Assembly: GCA_031285965.1 (NCBI GenBank)
Contig: JAITVD010000035.1
Coordinates: 22,473-86,472, forward strand
Origin: Azoarcus sp.
GTDB taxonomy: Bacteria; Pseudomonadota; Gammaproteobacteria; Burkholderiales; Rhodocyclaceae
Length of the DNA stretch: 64,000 bases
Direction of reading: 5' to 3'
Positions 48,317 through 57,430 of the stretch are shown here, piece by piece (within the stretch, counting starts at the first letter, position 1; every line of letters starts with the position of its first letter). The notes beneath the pieces were generated by a model. It did not search any database and was not told where the DNA came from. It saw only the letters and a program-made list of their open reading frames with translations. The position numbers and the translations under genes are program-made.

Positions 48317-48781
48317 TTAGCGTCCGCATGTTAATCTGCTGTAACACGATGACGGACTGCACAGCGCAGGTTCGCTAGAAGGCACTTCTACCAGTTCAAT
48401 GACGAAAAACGCTTCACCATCATCAGATACATGACCTCCACATCTATAGGTTATTAATCTTTTACCAAAATGTTTACTATCCCACTGGTCATAAACAATA
48501 ATTCCTATTGCAGTATACTGCACAAAAATTGCCGCATGTCCCTCGAAACGGAAGAACTTCCTATTTCCAAGCTCTATCGGAAATGTCGCAATGGCAGTAC
48601 CCGGCACAATACTGTTACCTTTGACTTTCTTGCCACGTCGCCACACCGACGTTTGAGGAGCATCGGCAAGCGCCTTGACTGCTGCCACGCATTCCTTGGA
48701 ATTTTGGTCTGGTGCTTTGTTGACCCAAGTATTTTGTGCCGTGAATGTTGCGCACTTATTCAAACTGGCTCTGAATGCCAT
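48317..48781 (-). CDS. BPSL0067-like amidase-type effector
   Basis: 154 residues with a papain/NlpC-like layout: C31 in KECVAAVKAL, H82 in EGHAAIFV and D98 in VYDQW. These are the positions expected for a Cys-His-Asp peptidoglycan amidase. PGTAIATF before the His is also typical of BPSL0067-family proteins. No signal peptide, so it would need delivery, for example by a type VI system, none of which is in the window. AGGAGAG precedes ATG 48781. Followed by two periplasmic immunity-like genes in one operon. Base composition is AT-rich compared with the surroundings, pointing to transfer. Confidence 0.72.
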   Translation of the reverse strand: MAFRASLNKCATFTAQNTWVNKAPDQNSKECVAAVKALADAPQTSVWRRGKKVKGNSIVPGTAIATFPIELGNRKFFRFEGHAAIFVQYTAIGIIVYDQWDSKHFGKRLITYRCGGHVSDDGEAFFVIELVEVPSSEPALCSPSSCYSRLTCGR

Positions 48782-48984
48782 ATCCGTTTTCTCTCCTGTT
48801 TAGCAAACTGCGTTTCTGGTTAAATCCCAACTCGCCGCGATGTGTTCGCCGCCTGTGACGTACTGCTAATGGGTAATTGATGTTGCAGGATAAAACATTG
48901 GCATTGCTCATAGAGTACCAGCCGCGCACTGTAGATGCAACCCCCAAGCCTTTGCTTTCCCACCTAGCCCCAGTCCGCCTGCGC

Positions 48985-49107
48985 GGCATTGCGGACGGCA
49001 TCATGCCCGTTAAAATCCCGCCATGTTCGACATCATCCTTTTCGAGCCGGAGATACCGCCCAACGCGGGCAATGTCATCCGTTTGGCGGCCAATAGCGGC
49101 GCGAGGC
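48985..49107 (+). repeat. Direct repeat copy 2 (start of the complete trmL)
   Basis: Partner of 47267-47389, 120 of 123 bases identical. It includes about 38 bases upstream of the ATG, so the complete gene keeps its immediate leader. Confidence 0.95.
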
Positions 49108-49484
49108 TTCATCTTGTGGAGCCGCTGGGCTTCGACCTTTCCGACCGTCAGTTGCGGCGGGCGGGGCTGGATTACCACGATTTCGCCCATGTGAGCGTGC
49201 ATCCGGGCTGGGCGGCGTGCCGCGCACAGTTTGCCGGACGCAGGATGTTCGCGCTGAGCACGCGCGGCGGCGAGCGTTACGACCGCGTGGCATATGCCGA
49301 AGGGGATGTCCTGCTCTTCGGTTCCGAGACGCGGGGCTTGCCGGACGCTGTGCTGGAGGAATTGCCGCCTTCGCGGCGGCTGCGCATCCCGATGCGCCCC
49401 GGCAACCGCAGCATCAATTTGTCGAATGCCGTGGCGCTGGTCGTTTATGAAGGCTGGCGGCAGAACGGGTTTGCGGGCGCGTGA
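49023..49484 (+). CDS. trmL: tRNA (cytidine/uridine-34 2'-O-)-methyltransferase
   Basis: SPOUT methyltransferase that methylates the wobble base of tRNA-Leu species. 153 residues; family marks are [20 protein letters not shown] at the start, LLFGSETRGLP in the middle and IPMRPGNRSINLSNAVA at the knot that binds SAM. The gene is complete although its 5' end exists twice: the first 28 codons are repeated at 47305. Confidence 0.95.
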   Translation: MFDIILFEPEIPPNAGNVIRLAANSGARLHLVEPLGFDLSDRQLRRAGLDYHDFAHVSVHPGWAACRAQFAGRRMFALSTRGGERYDRVAYAEGDVLLFGSETRGLPDAVLEELPPSRRLRIPMRPGNRSINLSNAVALVVYEGWRQNGFAGA

Positions 49485-49497
49485 GCGTTTTACGGCC

Positions 49498-50514
49498 TCA
49501 GTAGTGTCCCCATTCCTGCTTCGGGTCACGCGACAGCAGTTGCTCGACCGCGTCGGCGGCGCTGATGCTGCCATGTAGGAGGGCGTCTACGCCGGTGCAG
49601 ATTGGCATGACAACGCCGAGGCGGCGGCTGAGTTGGGCAGCTTCGCGCGCGGTGGAAACGCCTTCGGCCACATGGCCGAGTTCGGCGAGGATGTCGGCGA
49701 GGGTTTTTCCGGCGGCGAGCGCCAGCCCGACTTGGCGGTTGCGGGAAAGGTCGCCAGTGCAGGTCAGGATGAGGTCGCCCATGCCCGCCAGCCCCATCAG
49801 GGTTTCGGGGCGCCCGCCGAGCGCGGCGGCGAGCCGCGCGATTTCGGCCAGCCCGCGCGTGATGATCGCCGCCCGCGCGTTGAGACCGTAGCCCATGCCG
49901 TCGGCTACGCCTGCGGCGATGGCGATGACATTTTTGAGCGCGCCGCCCGCTTCGCAGCCGATAAGGTCGTCGTTGGCGTAGAGGCGCAGCCTCGGCTGGT
50001 GCAGTTTGCGCACCCAGTCGGTCGCAAAATTAAGGTCGTTCGAGGCCAAGGTGATGGCCGTAGGCAGCCCATGCGCGACTTCGGCGGCAAAGCTGGGGCC
50101 GGTGAGCATGCCGCAAGCGGTGTCCTGGCCCATTTCCTCGGCGAGGATTTCATGCGGCAGCTTGCCGCTGCCCGCTTCCAGCCCCTTGCATGCCCAGAGG
50201 AGCGGCGCAGTGGGGGCGCGTTGCGGGCGCTTGCGCAGGGCGCGGGCGGTTTCGCGCAGACCTGCCAGCGGCGTGGCGACGAGATGCAAGTCCGCGCCTT
50301 CGGCGGTTTGGTCGAAATCGGCGCTGAACGTTAGTTCGGGGCGCAAGGCAATGCCGGGCAGGAAGAGTTTGTTTTCCCGCTCGCGGCGCATCGTCTCGAT
50401 GTTGTCGGCCTCGCGTCCCCACAGGCAGACTTCATGGGCGGCGGAAAACGCTTGCGCCAGCGCCGTGCCCCATGCGCCCGCCCCGAAAACGGCAATGTTC
50501 AGGCGTTGCCTCAA
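49498..50514 (-). CDS. gpsA: Glycerol-3-phosphate dehydrogenase [NAD(P)+]
   Basis: Makes sn-glycerol-3-phosphate for phospholipids. 338 residues: NAD motif FGAGAWGTALAQAF, TGPSFAAEVAHGLPTA, catalytic Lys in GALKNVIAIAAG, and the C-terminal domain with NARAAIITRGL. TTG 50514 overlaps the preceding stop (TTGA), which favours it as start; TTG 50523 is an alternative. It ends 13 bases from convergent trmL. Fourth gene of a minus-strand group with secB. Confidence 0.95.
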   Translation of the reverse strand: MRQRLNIAVFGAGAWGTALAQAFSAAHEVCLWGREADNIETMRRERENKLFLPGIALRPELTFSADFDQTAEGADLHLVATPLAGLRETARALRKRPQRAPTAPLLWACKGLEAGSGKLPHEILAEEMGQDTACGMLTGPSFAAEVAHGLPTAITLASNDLNFATDWVRKLHQPRLRLYANDDLIGCEAGGALKNVIAIAAGVADGMGYGLNARAAIITRGLAEIARLAAALGGRPETLMGLAGMGDLILTCTGDLSRNRQVGLALAAGKTLADILAELGHVAEGVSTAREAAQLSRRLGVVMPICTGVDALLHGSISAADAVEQLLSRDPKQEWGHY

Positions 50515-50954
50515 AGTCCCCAAACCTCGGTGAAGCGCAAAAAGCCGCCGCTGCCGTCGGCATGCTGCACCTTGACCCAGCCGCCCGGCTCGACGGATAC
50601 CAGCCCGAGCACAACGTCGCGGGCAACCTCGAAAACCACTGGGGAACGCTCATTCGCTTCGCGCCGCACCGCCGCCTGTTCAGCGGTAACGAGCACGGTG
50701 CGCTGCGGGCTGAGGGCATTGCCTTCGATCCATGACAGAACGCCGGAAGGGTCGCGCACTTTGGCCCATTGGTTGTCTGGGCTTCTGATGATGACCTCTA
50801 CAGGTGTGCCGGGGCGGATGATGGCGAGCTTGAGGGCTTGCAGGCTGGAATGTTCAAAAAGAACCGCGTTCCGGGTAACGGAAACGTAGTCGATAGCCTG
50901 AGCCGAACTGGCCAGCAAGGCCAGTCCGGCGGCAAGGATGGCGGGGCGGAACAT
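50511..50954 (-). CDS. SH3 domain-containing periplasmic protein
   Basis: 147 residues with a signal peptide (MFRPAILAAGLALLASSAQA) and two bacterial SH3-like repeats (about 25-80 and 85-140; each with a W-V/I-K pattern: NQWAKVRD, GGWVKVQ). AGGAGG lies six bases before ATG 50954, which decides the start against an ATG two codons upstream. Probably binds peptidoglycan or another envelope target. Between secB and gpsA, an order seen in betaproteobacteria. Confidence 0.85.
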   Translation of the reverse strand: MFRPAILAAGLALLASSAQAIDYVSVTRNAVLFEHSSLQALKLAIIRPGTPVEVIIRSPDNQWAKVRDPSGVLSWIEGNALSPQRTVLVTAEQAAVRREANERSPVVFEVARDVVLGLVSVEPGGWVKVQHADGSGGFLRFTEVWGL

Positions 50955-50985
50955 GAGCATCCTCCTTTTGGACGATTGCGGCGGG

Positions 50986-51459
50986 TTACTGCACCTGTGT
51001 GCTCGGGTTTGCGTCCGCGTTCTGGCGCGATTGCTGGTAGAGCGCCTCGAAATTGACCGGCGTGAGCAGGACGGGCTGGAAACCGGCGCGGGTGATGGCG
51101 TCCGAAATCGTTTCGCGGGCGTAGGGAAAGAGAATGTTCGGGCAGCCGATGCCCAAAATAAGCTCCAGTTCCTCTTCGGGCGCGTTCTGGATCCGGAAAA
51201 TGCCTGCTTGGGCGGTTTCAACGAGGAAAAGGGTACGGTTTTCGCTCAAAGTGGCATTGACGGTGATCGTGAGCTTGACCTCAAAGATGCCCTTGTCGAT
51301 GGGCTTGCCTTCGGTGCGCAGTTGGACATTGATTTGCGGCGTCTCGCGCACAAGGAAAATTTGCGGCGCGTTGGGGACTTCGAGCGAAAGATCCTTGACG
51401 TAGATTTTTTCAATGGCAAAAACGGGCGAGTTGTCGGCTGCTTGATTGCTGTCGGTCAT
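50986..51459 (-). CDS. secB: Protein-export chaperone SecB
   Basis: Cytosolic tetrameric chaperone holding preproteins unfolded for SecA. 157 residues; typical are FAIEKIYVKDLSLEVPNAPQ near the start, TEGKPIDKGIFEVKL and the helix region GIGCPNILFPYARE. Acidic overall. Between grxC and the SH3 protein gene. Confidence 0.97.
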   Translation of the reverse strand: MTDSNQAADNSPVFAIEKIYVKDLSLEVPNAPQIFLVRETPQINVQLRTEGKPIDKGIFEVKLTITVNATLSENRTLFLVETAQAGIFRIQNAPEEELELILGIGCPNILFPYARETISDAITRAGFQPVLLTPVNFEALYQQSRQNADANPSTQVQ

Positions 51460-51522
51460 TTTCGTGTCCTGTGGCAGGTAAGTGGGTCAAACGGAATCGA
51501 TAAAAAGAAAGGCGGGGCGCGT

Positions 51523-51813
51523 TTAAGCGTTTTGCCCGCCCAGCAAGGCGGCCAAGCGCCCTTCACCGTCGAGGGCGTAGAGGTCATCGCAGCCGCCCAC
51601 ATGATAATCGCCGATGAAAATCTGGGGAACCGTGCGGCGGCCAGTGACCCGCATCATCTCGTCGCGCAGGGCATCATCAAGGTCGATGCGGATTTTTTCG
51701 ATTTCCGCCACGCCACGGGCGCGTAAAAGCTGCTCGGCGCGCTGGCAGAACGGGCAGATGGCGGTTGTGTACATTTTTACGGGCGGCATGGGCATGGCGG
51801 CGGTCTCGTTCAT
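51523..51813 (-). CDS. grxC: Glutaredoxin 3
   Basis: 96 residues with the dithiol active site CPFC in TTAICPFCQRAEQLL, the cis-Pro segment RRTVPQIFIGDYHVGGCDD and a glutathione-binding GG. ATG 51813 overlaps the rhodanese stop by four bases. A few extra residues (MNETAAMPMPP) precede the usual start. Reduces mixed disulfides with glutathione. Confidence 0.95.
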   Translation of the reverse strand: MNETAAMPMPPVKMYTTAICPFCQRAEQLLRARGVAEIEKIRIDLDDALRDEMMRVTGRRTVPQIFIGDYHVGGCDDLYALDGEGRLAALLGGQNA

Positions 51814-52226
51814 TTTTTCTTGCGGGTGACGGGGTATCCGGCTTTTTCCCATTCGTAGATGCCGCCGCGCAGGTTGTAGAGCTTCTCGAATCCGGCCTTT
51901 TTCAGCGCGGCGATGCCCTTGGTCGCGGTCGCGCCGCTGTTGCAGTAGAGGATGAGCGGGCGGGCGCGGAATTTTTCGAGTTCCTTGCCGCGACGCTCAA
52001 AGTCGGCAAGCGACAGGTGGCGGGCGTTGGGCAGATGACCCTTTTCATAGTCGCCCAGCTCGCGCACATCGACCGCAACCGCATCCTCGCGGTTGATGAG
52101 CAAGGTCGCTTCGACGGGGGTGAGCAGGGTTTTGTCGCGCTGATGGCGGATGGTCTCAACGAGCAGCCACGCGCCCGAGGCCGCCGCCAAGGCGATCCAA
52201 AGCAGGTTTTGTTGCAGAAACTCCAC
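51810..52226 (-). CDS. Membrane-anchored rhodanese-like protein
   Basis: 138 residues. An N-terminal hydrophobic helix (LLWIALAAASGAWLLVETI) anchors a single rhodanese domain with active-site Cys in LYCNSGATATKG and the strand AVDVRELGDYEKGHLPNA. Start is GTG 52226. First gene of the rhodanese-grxC-secB group, divergent from gpmA. Likely handles sulfane sulfur or acts in redox protein maturation. Confidence 0.92.
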   Translation of the reverse strand: MEFLQQNLLWIALAAASGAWLLVETIRHQRDKTLLTPVEATLLINREDAVAVDVRELGDYEKGHLPNARHLSLADFERRGKELEKFRARPLILYCNSGATATKGIAALKKAGFEKLYNLRGGIYEWEKAGYPVTRKKK

Positions 52227-52370
52227 GTAAGGAATGCTCCAAGGGTAATATTGATAAGGAATGCGAGGCGCATCGCCCGCTTTTCCTCAAAACAGCGGGA
52301 AAAAGCGGCACGGAAACCGTTAGTATAAGATACATCCAACGTTTTTAACCTCTTTTCAGGACTGCTGCCC

Positions 52371-53120
52371 ATGTTCAAGGTTGTGCTGCTTCGCCACGGC
52401 GAATCCGTTTGGAACAAGGAAAACCGCTTCACTGGCTGGGCGGATGTCGATTTGACCGCACAGGGCATCAAGGAGGCACGTGTCGCCGGACAACTGCTCA
52501 AGCGCGAAGGCTACCGCTTCGACATGGCGTTTACTTCAGTGCTCAAGCGAGCCAACAAAACGCTCAATGTCGTGCTTGAGGAACTCGATGCCCTCTGGCT
52601 GCCGGTCGAACATTCCTGGCGGCTGAACGAGCGCCATTACGGCAGCCTGCAAGGGCTGAACAAGGTCGAAACGGCGGCACGCTACGGCGACGAACAAGTG
52701 CTGGCATGGCGGCGTTCCTACGATATTCCGCCCGAGCCGCTCGAAGAGGGCGACCCCCGGCTTGCCGTTGATGACCCCCGCTACGCGCTGCTTCCCAAAG
52801 CGGCGTTTCCGCGCACGGAATGCCTGCGCGACACCGTGGCCCGCGTCGTGCCGTACTGGGAAGCCGTCATCGCGCCGCACATCCTCGCGGGCAAGCGACT
52901 CCTGATTGCCGCGCACGGCAACAGCCTGCGGGCGCTCATCAAATATCTCGACAACATCAGCGAAGCGGACATCGTCGGGCTGAACATCCCGACCGCGCAG
53001 CCGCTCGTTTATGAATTGGACGCCAACCTGCGCCCGCTCAAAAACTACTACCTCGCCGACGAGGATGCCATCCGCGCCGCGCAGGCTGCCGTGGTCAATC
53101 AGGGCAAGGCCGGGGGCTGA
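52371..53120 (+). CDS. gpmA: 2,3-bisphosphoglycerate-dependent phosphoglycerate mutase
   Basis: Glycolytic interconversion of 3- and 2-phosphoglycerate. 249 residues: phospho-His H9 in [32 protein letters not shown], and the second His in [12 protein letters not shown]. Divergent from the rhodanese gene, 17 bases before envC; this order recurs in betaproteobacteria. Confidence 0.97.
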   Translation: MFKVVLLRHGESVWNKENRFTGWADVDLTAQGIKEARVAGQLLKREGYRFDMAFTSVLKRANKTLNVVLEELDALWLPVEHSWRLNERHYGSLQGLNKVETAARYGDEQVLAWRRSYDIPPEPLEEGDPRLAVDDPRYALLPKAAFPRTECLRDTVARVVPYWEAVIAPHILAGKRLLIAAHGNSLRALIKYLDNISEADIVGLNIPTAQPLVYELDANLRPLKNYYLADEDAIRAAQAAVVNQGKAGG

Positions 53121-53137
53121 TCCGCCCGCTTTTTGCC

Positions 53138-54622
53138 GTGAAAGATTTTTTCGTTAGGCACGTACTGGTCTGCGTTTTCGCACTGGCAATCTGGGGCGGG
53201 ATGGGGTTTGCCGACCCGCTGCTGGCCAAGCCGACAAGCGGGGCGAGCAAGAGCGCCAAGGCAAGCAAGAATGCCAAATCGGCAAGACGGTCGCCCAGCC
53301 CAGCCAAAAAACCAGCAGCAAGAAAGACGAAAAGCAAATCGAGCAGGGCAGCCAAAACAGGAAGCGGCAAGGCCAAGGGCGAGCTCAACGTCAAGCGTTC
53401 CGAACTCAAAGACATCGAGCGCCGCCTTGAAAATTTGCAGCGCGACGTAAAAAAAACCGAAGCCCAGCAAAGCGAAGCGGCTCAAGCTGTGGCGCAAGGA
53501 GAGCGCGAAGTCTCGAAAGCCACTCGCGCCTTGCGGCAAACCGTCTCCGAGCGCGCCGAGGCCAGCCGCCAGCTTGACGAACTTGAAACGACGCAGCGCG
53601 GGATTGAAGATCGCATTGCGGCTCGGCAAAACGAACTGGGCGAATGGCTGCGCCGCAACTATATCTATGGCGCGGCAAGCGATGTCGCCGCTCTGCTGGC
53701 CGAGCGAGACCCAAACCAGATTGTGCGCGACGCTTATTACCTTGAGCGCCTTGGCCGCGCCCGTCTCGAACTGATCGAAGGGCTTCGCTCAGACCTGCGG
53801 CTCAAGGCCGAGCACGCCGAACGGGTCACTGTGCGCCGAGAAAACCTGTCCCGTCTGGAAAATGACCGCCGCAAGCGTCAGGAAAAACTGGAAGAAACCT
53901 ATACGAACCGCCGCGAAGCCTTGGGGAAAATCGAGACGACGCTGAAAACGCAGCGGGAACGGATGGCGGCGCTCAAGGCCGACGAGGAACGCTTGGCCCA
54001 AGTCGTCAATAGGCTGGTGCAGCGAGCCGCTGAAAATGCTGCCCGTGCCGCCGCCGCAAAGCGCGAAGCTGCTGCGAAGCGCGAACGCAGCCGCGCGCGC
54101 GGACGGCAAAGCAGCGTGGCGAGCAGGGGAACGGGGCGTTCTTCGAGCGTCAATGACAGGAACGTGACGGAGCCTATCGTAGGCAGGGTTCAGGAAGTCC
54201 CTACGGCAACGGCAAATGGCGCGAGTTTTGCGCAGTTGCGCGGCAAGCTGAAATTTCCGGTGGCGGGCGAACTCATTGGCCGATTCGGTGCGCCGCGCGC
54301 CGGACAAGGCACGGCCTGGCGGGGCGTGTTCATCCGCGCCGCCAACGGAACCAACGTGCGGGCGGTGAGTGACGGCGCGGTCGTTTACTCGGACTGGCTG
54401 CGTGGCTATGGCAATCTGCTCATTCTCGACCACGGCAGCGGTTATCTGTCCATATACGGCCACAATGACACCCTCTTTAAGGAAACCGGTGATGCCGTGC
54501 GCACAGGTGAGGCCATTGCCAGCGTCGGCGCAAGCGGATCGGAGCAAGAATCCGGTCTATACTTTGAAATTCGCCATCGGGGGCAAGCCATTGACCCAAT
54601 GCAATGGGTGAGATTGAGATGA
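53138..54622 (+). CDS. envC: Murein hydrolase activator EnvC (LytM domain, catalytically degenerate)
   Basis: 494 residues from GTG 53138. An N-terminal hydrophobic segment is followed by a Lys/Ser-rich stretch (about 30-85), a long coiled coil (about 85-310) and a C-terminal M23/LytM domain (about 370-494: GELIGRFGAPR, GVFIRAANGTNVRAV, YGHNDTLF). The metal-site Asp expected before A..GT is replaced, so it probably does not cut peptidoglycan but activates amidases at the division septum as EnvC does. Its stop is 26 bases before the ctp start. Confidence 0.9.
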   Translation: MKDFFVRHVLVCVFALAIWGGMGFADPLLAKPTSGASKSAKASKNAKSARRSPSPAKKPAARKTKSKSSRAAKTGSGKAKGELNVKRSELKDIERRLENLQRDVKKTEAQQSEAAQAVAQGEREVSKATRALRQTVSERAEASRQLDELETTQRGIEDRIAARQNELGEWLRRNYIYGAASDVAALLAERDPNQIVRDAYYLERLGRARLELIEGLRSDLRLKAEHAERVTVRRENLSRLENDRRKRQEKLEETYTNRREALGKIETTLKTQRERMAALKADEERLAQVVNRLVQRAAENAARAAAAKREAAAKRERSRARGRQSSVASRGTGRSSSVNDRNVTEPIVGRVQEVPTATANGASFAQLRGKLKFPVAGELIGRFGAPRAGQGTAWRGVFIRAANGTNVRAVSDGAVVYSDWLRGYGNLLILDHGSGYLSIYGHNDTLFKETGDAVRTGEAIASVGASGSEQESGLYFEIRHRGQAIDPMQWVRLR

Positions 54623-54648
54623 CCCGTGAATTTTCTCTTGGAGACTTC

Positions 54649-56055
54649 ATGTCAAGCAGCAAACTGAAACAAATCGGCGTGATGCTGGGCGGCGTTGTCG
54701 TCGGCATCATGCTCAGCCTGAATTTTTCCGCCGTTGCCGACAAGCTCCATGCGCCGCAGCCCTTGCCGGTTGAGGATATGCGGGCCTTTGCCGAAGTGTT
54801 CAGCGTCATCAAGCGCGATTACGTCGAGCCGGTCGAAGACAAAAAACTGATTACGCAAGCCATCTCCGGCATGTTGAGCGGGCTGGATCCGCATTCCGCG
54901 TATCTTGACGCTGAGGCGCTGAAAGAGCTTCAGGACGGCATTCAGGGCGAATTCGGCGGGCTGGGCATCGAAGTTGGCATGGAAGAAGGCTTCGTCAAAG
55001 TCATCTCCCCGATTGAGGACACCCCCGCTTCCCGCGCCGGCATCCGGGCGGGCGACATGATTGTCAAAATCAACGAAACCCTCATCAAAGGCATGAGCCT
55101 CGAAGAAGCAGTCAAGCTCATGCGCGGAAAGCCCGCAACTCAAATTACCCTGACGCTGGCCCGCAAAGGGGAGCCGCAGCCCATCACGCTCACGCTGATA
55201 CGCGAAGTCATCAAAGTGCAAAGCGTCCGCTCCAAAATGGTCGACCGGGGCTATGGGTATCTGCGCGTGTCCCAATTTCAGGAAAACACCGCCAAGTCGG
55301 TTGTCGAGCACCTCAACAAGCTGGCCAAAGACGGCAAGCCCAGCGGGCTGGTGCTCGACCTGCGCAACGACCCCGGCGGGCTGCTCAACAGCGCGATTGG
55401 CGTTGCTGCCGCTTTCCTTCCAGAAGGCGCAACGGTGGTGACGACCAACGGGCGCACTCCCGGCGCCCACCGCGAATACCGCGCCACGGCGAGCGATTAC
55501 ATACACGGCAACAGCGGCGACTTTCTCCGCGCGCTGCCGTCTTGGGCGCGCGAAGTGCCGATGATTGTGCTGGTAAATGGCGGCTCCGCTTCGGCATCCG
55601 AAATCGTCGCGGGGGCGCTCCAAGACCACAAACGGGCAACCATCATGGGGATGCGCACCTTTGGCAAAGGCTCGGTGCAGACTACCCTTCCCCTCAGCAA
55701 TTCCGCCGCGATTAAGCTCACCACGGCGCGTTATTACACCCCGAGCGGGCGCTCGATTCAGGCAAAAGGCATCGAACCCGATGTCGTCATCGAAGAATCC
55801 GCGCTGGGCGGTTCGATGAAGCGCCTGCGCGAGGCCGACCTCCAGAGGCATCTCGGCAACGACCTCGACCCCGATGATGCCAAGCCCTCCAAGGAAGACG
55901 GTCTTCCCGCAAAGCCTGTCAGCAACATCCGTGCCGAAGCCGCCCCGCCTCCCAAGCCTTTCGAGTTTGGGGGGCAGGATGACTACCAATTGTCCCAGGC
56001 GCTCAACAAGCTCAAGGGGCTGCCCGTGGCGGGCGGCAAGCTCAATAAAGGCTGA
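54649..56055 (+). CDS. ctp: C-terminal processing peptidase (S41 family)
   Basis: Periplasmic serine protease trimming envelope proteins. 468 residues: N-terminal membrane helix (GVMLGGVVVGIMLSLNFSA), a PDZ domain (about 90-180), then the S41 core with catalytic Ser in NGGSASASEIVAGAL and Lys in TFGKGSVQT. The 90-residue tail is Pro/Lys-rich. ATG 54649 has GGAG five bases upstream; codons before it overlap envC. Pairing with envC fits joint envelope maintenance. Confidence 0.95.
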   Translation: MSSSKLKQIGVMLGGVVVGIMLSLNFSAVADKLHAPQPLPVEDMRAFAEVFSVIKRDYVEPVEDKKLITQAISGMLSGLDPHSAYLDAEALKELQDGIQGEFGGLGIEVGMEEGFVKVISPIEDTPASRAGIRAGDMIVKINETLIKGMSLEEAVKLMRGKPATQITLTLARKGEPQPITLTLIREVIKVQSVRSKMVDRGYGYLRVSQFQENTAKSVVEHLNKLAKDGKPSGLVLDLRNDPGGLLNSAIGVAAAFLPEGATVVTTNGRTPGAHREYRATASDYIHGNSGDFLRALPSWAREVPMIVLVNGGSASASEIVAGALQDHKRATIMGMRTFGKGSVQTTLPLSNSAAIKLTTARYYTPSGRSIQAKGIEPDVVIEESALGGSMKRLREADLQRHLGNDLDPDDAKPSKEDGLPAKPVSNIRAEAAPPPKPFEFGGQDDYQLSQALNKLKGLPVAGGKLNKG

Positions 56056-56416
56056 TTCCCGCGGCCGTTCTTCCTCCACGGGGAGGAACGCGGAACGTCA
56101 AGCGGCCTAGATGTTGTCATAGGGTTGAAGTAGGTATAGACTGCCGTCCCCCCCCCCCTACTTTAAGGTATGCCAAGAAGTTATTCTTTGCGCCTTTGGG
56201 GAAATGAACTGTCGCGTATGCCGAGCGTGTCACGGTAGGGCGGTAGCGTGTCTGGATGGCTTTTTCGTTTTATGAAAAGTTGGTCGCATGGTTCAGCAAC
56301 ATTTGAATTGCCCGTAGGGCGCAGCCCGAAAAACGGGCAGTCAATTTCACATTGACACGTTTCGTGCGCGTTTTGTTTCTTGAAGGATTAGGTTTCAGGT
56401 TGAGGCCGCTTTTGCA
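56056..56416. other. Intergenic region between ctp and galE
   Basis: 360 bases without a gene. A hairpin TTCCTCC-ACGG-GGAGGAA lies about 20 bases after ctp (56072-56090) without T-run. A run of 11 C occurs at 56148-56158. TTGACA at 56352-56357 could be a -35 for galE, with a poor -10 17 bases on. The change from housekeeping to polysaccharide genes happens here. Confidence 0.5.
56148..56158 (+). repeat. Run of 11 cytosines
   Basis: Homopolymer C11 in the galE upstream region, 258 bases before the gene. Long C-runs can slip in replication; they are also prone to sequencing error. Confidence 0.8.
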
Positions 56417-57430
56417 ATGAATGTTCTCCTGACAGGCGGCATGGGCTATATCGGCAGCCATACGGCGGTTGCGCTGCTCCAAGCGGGGCATCGTGTCGTG
56501 CTCTACGACAACCTGTGCAACAGCGACGCGGGCGTTCTAGGGTGCATCGGGCAAATTGTCGGCAAAGCGCCGCTTTTCATCCAGGCGGATGTTCGGGATA
56601 CGCAAACGCTTTCAGATGCCTTGACGCGGCATGAAATTGATGCCGTGGCGCATTTTGCGGGGCTGAAAGCGGTGGGCGAATCGGCGCAGAAGCCGCTTGC
56701 GTATTACGCCAACAATGTCGAAGGCACAGTCAGCTTGCTGGAAGCCATGACCCGCGCGGGGGTGTGCTCGCTGGCATTCAGCGGCAGCGCCACGGTGTAC
56801 GGCGAACCGCGCTATCTGCCGCTGGATGAGGCGCATCCGCTGTCCGCAACCAATCCCTACGGACGTACCAAGCTGCATATCGAAGAGATGCTGCGCGATC
56901 TGTCCGTTTCCGATCCGTGCTGGCGCATTGTCTGTCTTCGCTATTTCAATCCGGCGGGCGCGCACGAAAGCGGGCTGATCGGGGAAAGCCCGTCGGGCAT
57001 CCCCAACAACCTGCTGCCTTATGTTGCGCGGGTCGCCGCCGGGGAACTCCCGTCGCTTTCCGTCTTTGGCGACGATTACCCAACGCCGGACGGCACAGGG
57101 GTGCGCGACTATATCCACGTCATGGATTTGGCGGAAGGCCACGTGGCGGCACTGGACTGGCTTGGCGGGCATCCCGGCTGCCACGCCATCAATCTTGGCA
57201 CGGGGCAGGGCTACAGCGTGCTGGAAATGGTGGAAGCGTTTGCCAAAGCCAGCGAGCGCGCCATTCCCTATCAGATTGCGCCGCGCCGCGCGGGCGATGT
57301 GGCAGCCTGCTATGCCGACCCCGGCAAAGCCTTGCGGGAACTAGGTTGGCAGGCGCGGCGTGGCCTTGCGGACATGTGCGCGAGCGCCTGGAATTTTCAG
57401 CGCCGCAGCAGGGAAACGGGGTTTAGATGA
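56417..57430 (+). CDS. galE: UDP-glucose 4-epimerase
   Basis: 337-residue SDR enzyme converting UDP-glucose and UDP-galactose. NAD motif GGMGYIGSH, catalytic YGRTK, and FSGSATVYGEP, GVRDYIHVMDLAEGH later on. Supplies nucleotide sugars for the polysaccharide genes downstream; the GT2 gene overlaps its stop by four bases. Confidence 0.95.
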   Translation: MNVLLTGGMGYIGSHTAVALLQAGHRVVLYDNLCNSDAGVLGCIGQIVGKAPLFIQADVRDTQTLSDALTRHEIDAVAHFAGLKAVGESAQKPLAYYANNVEGTVSLLEAMTRAGVCSLAFSGSATVYGEPRYLPLDEAHPLSATNPYGRTKLHIEEMLRDLSVSDPCWRIVCLRYFNPAGAHESGLIGESPSGIPNNLLPYVARVAAGELPSLSVFGDDYPTPDGTGVRDYIHVMDLAEGHVAALDWLGGHPGCHAINLGTGQGYSVLEMVEAFAKASERAIPYQIAPRRAGDVAACYADPGKALRELGWQARRGLADMCASAWNFQRRSRETGFR

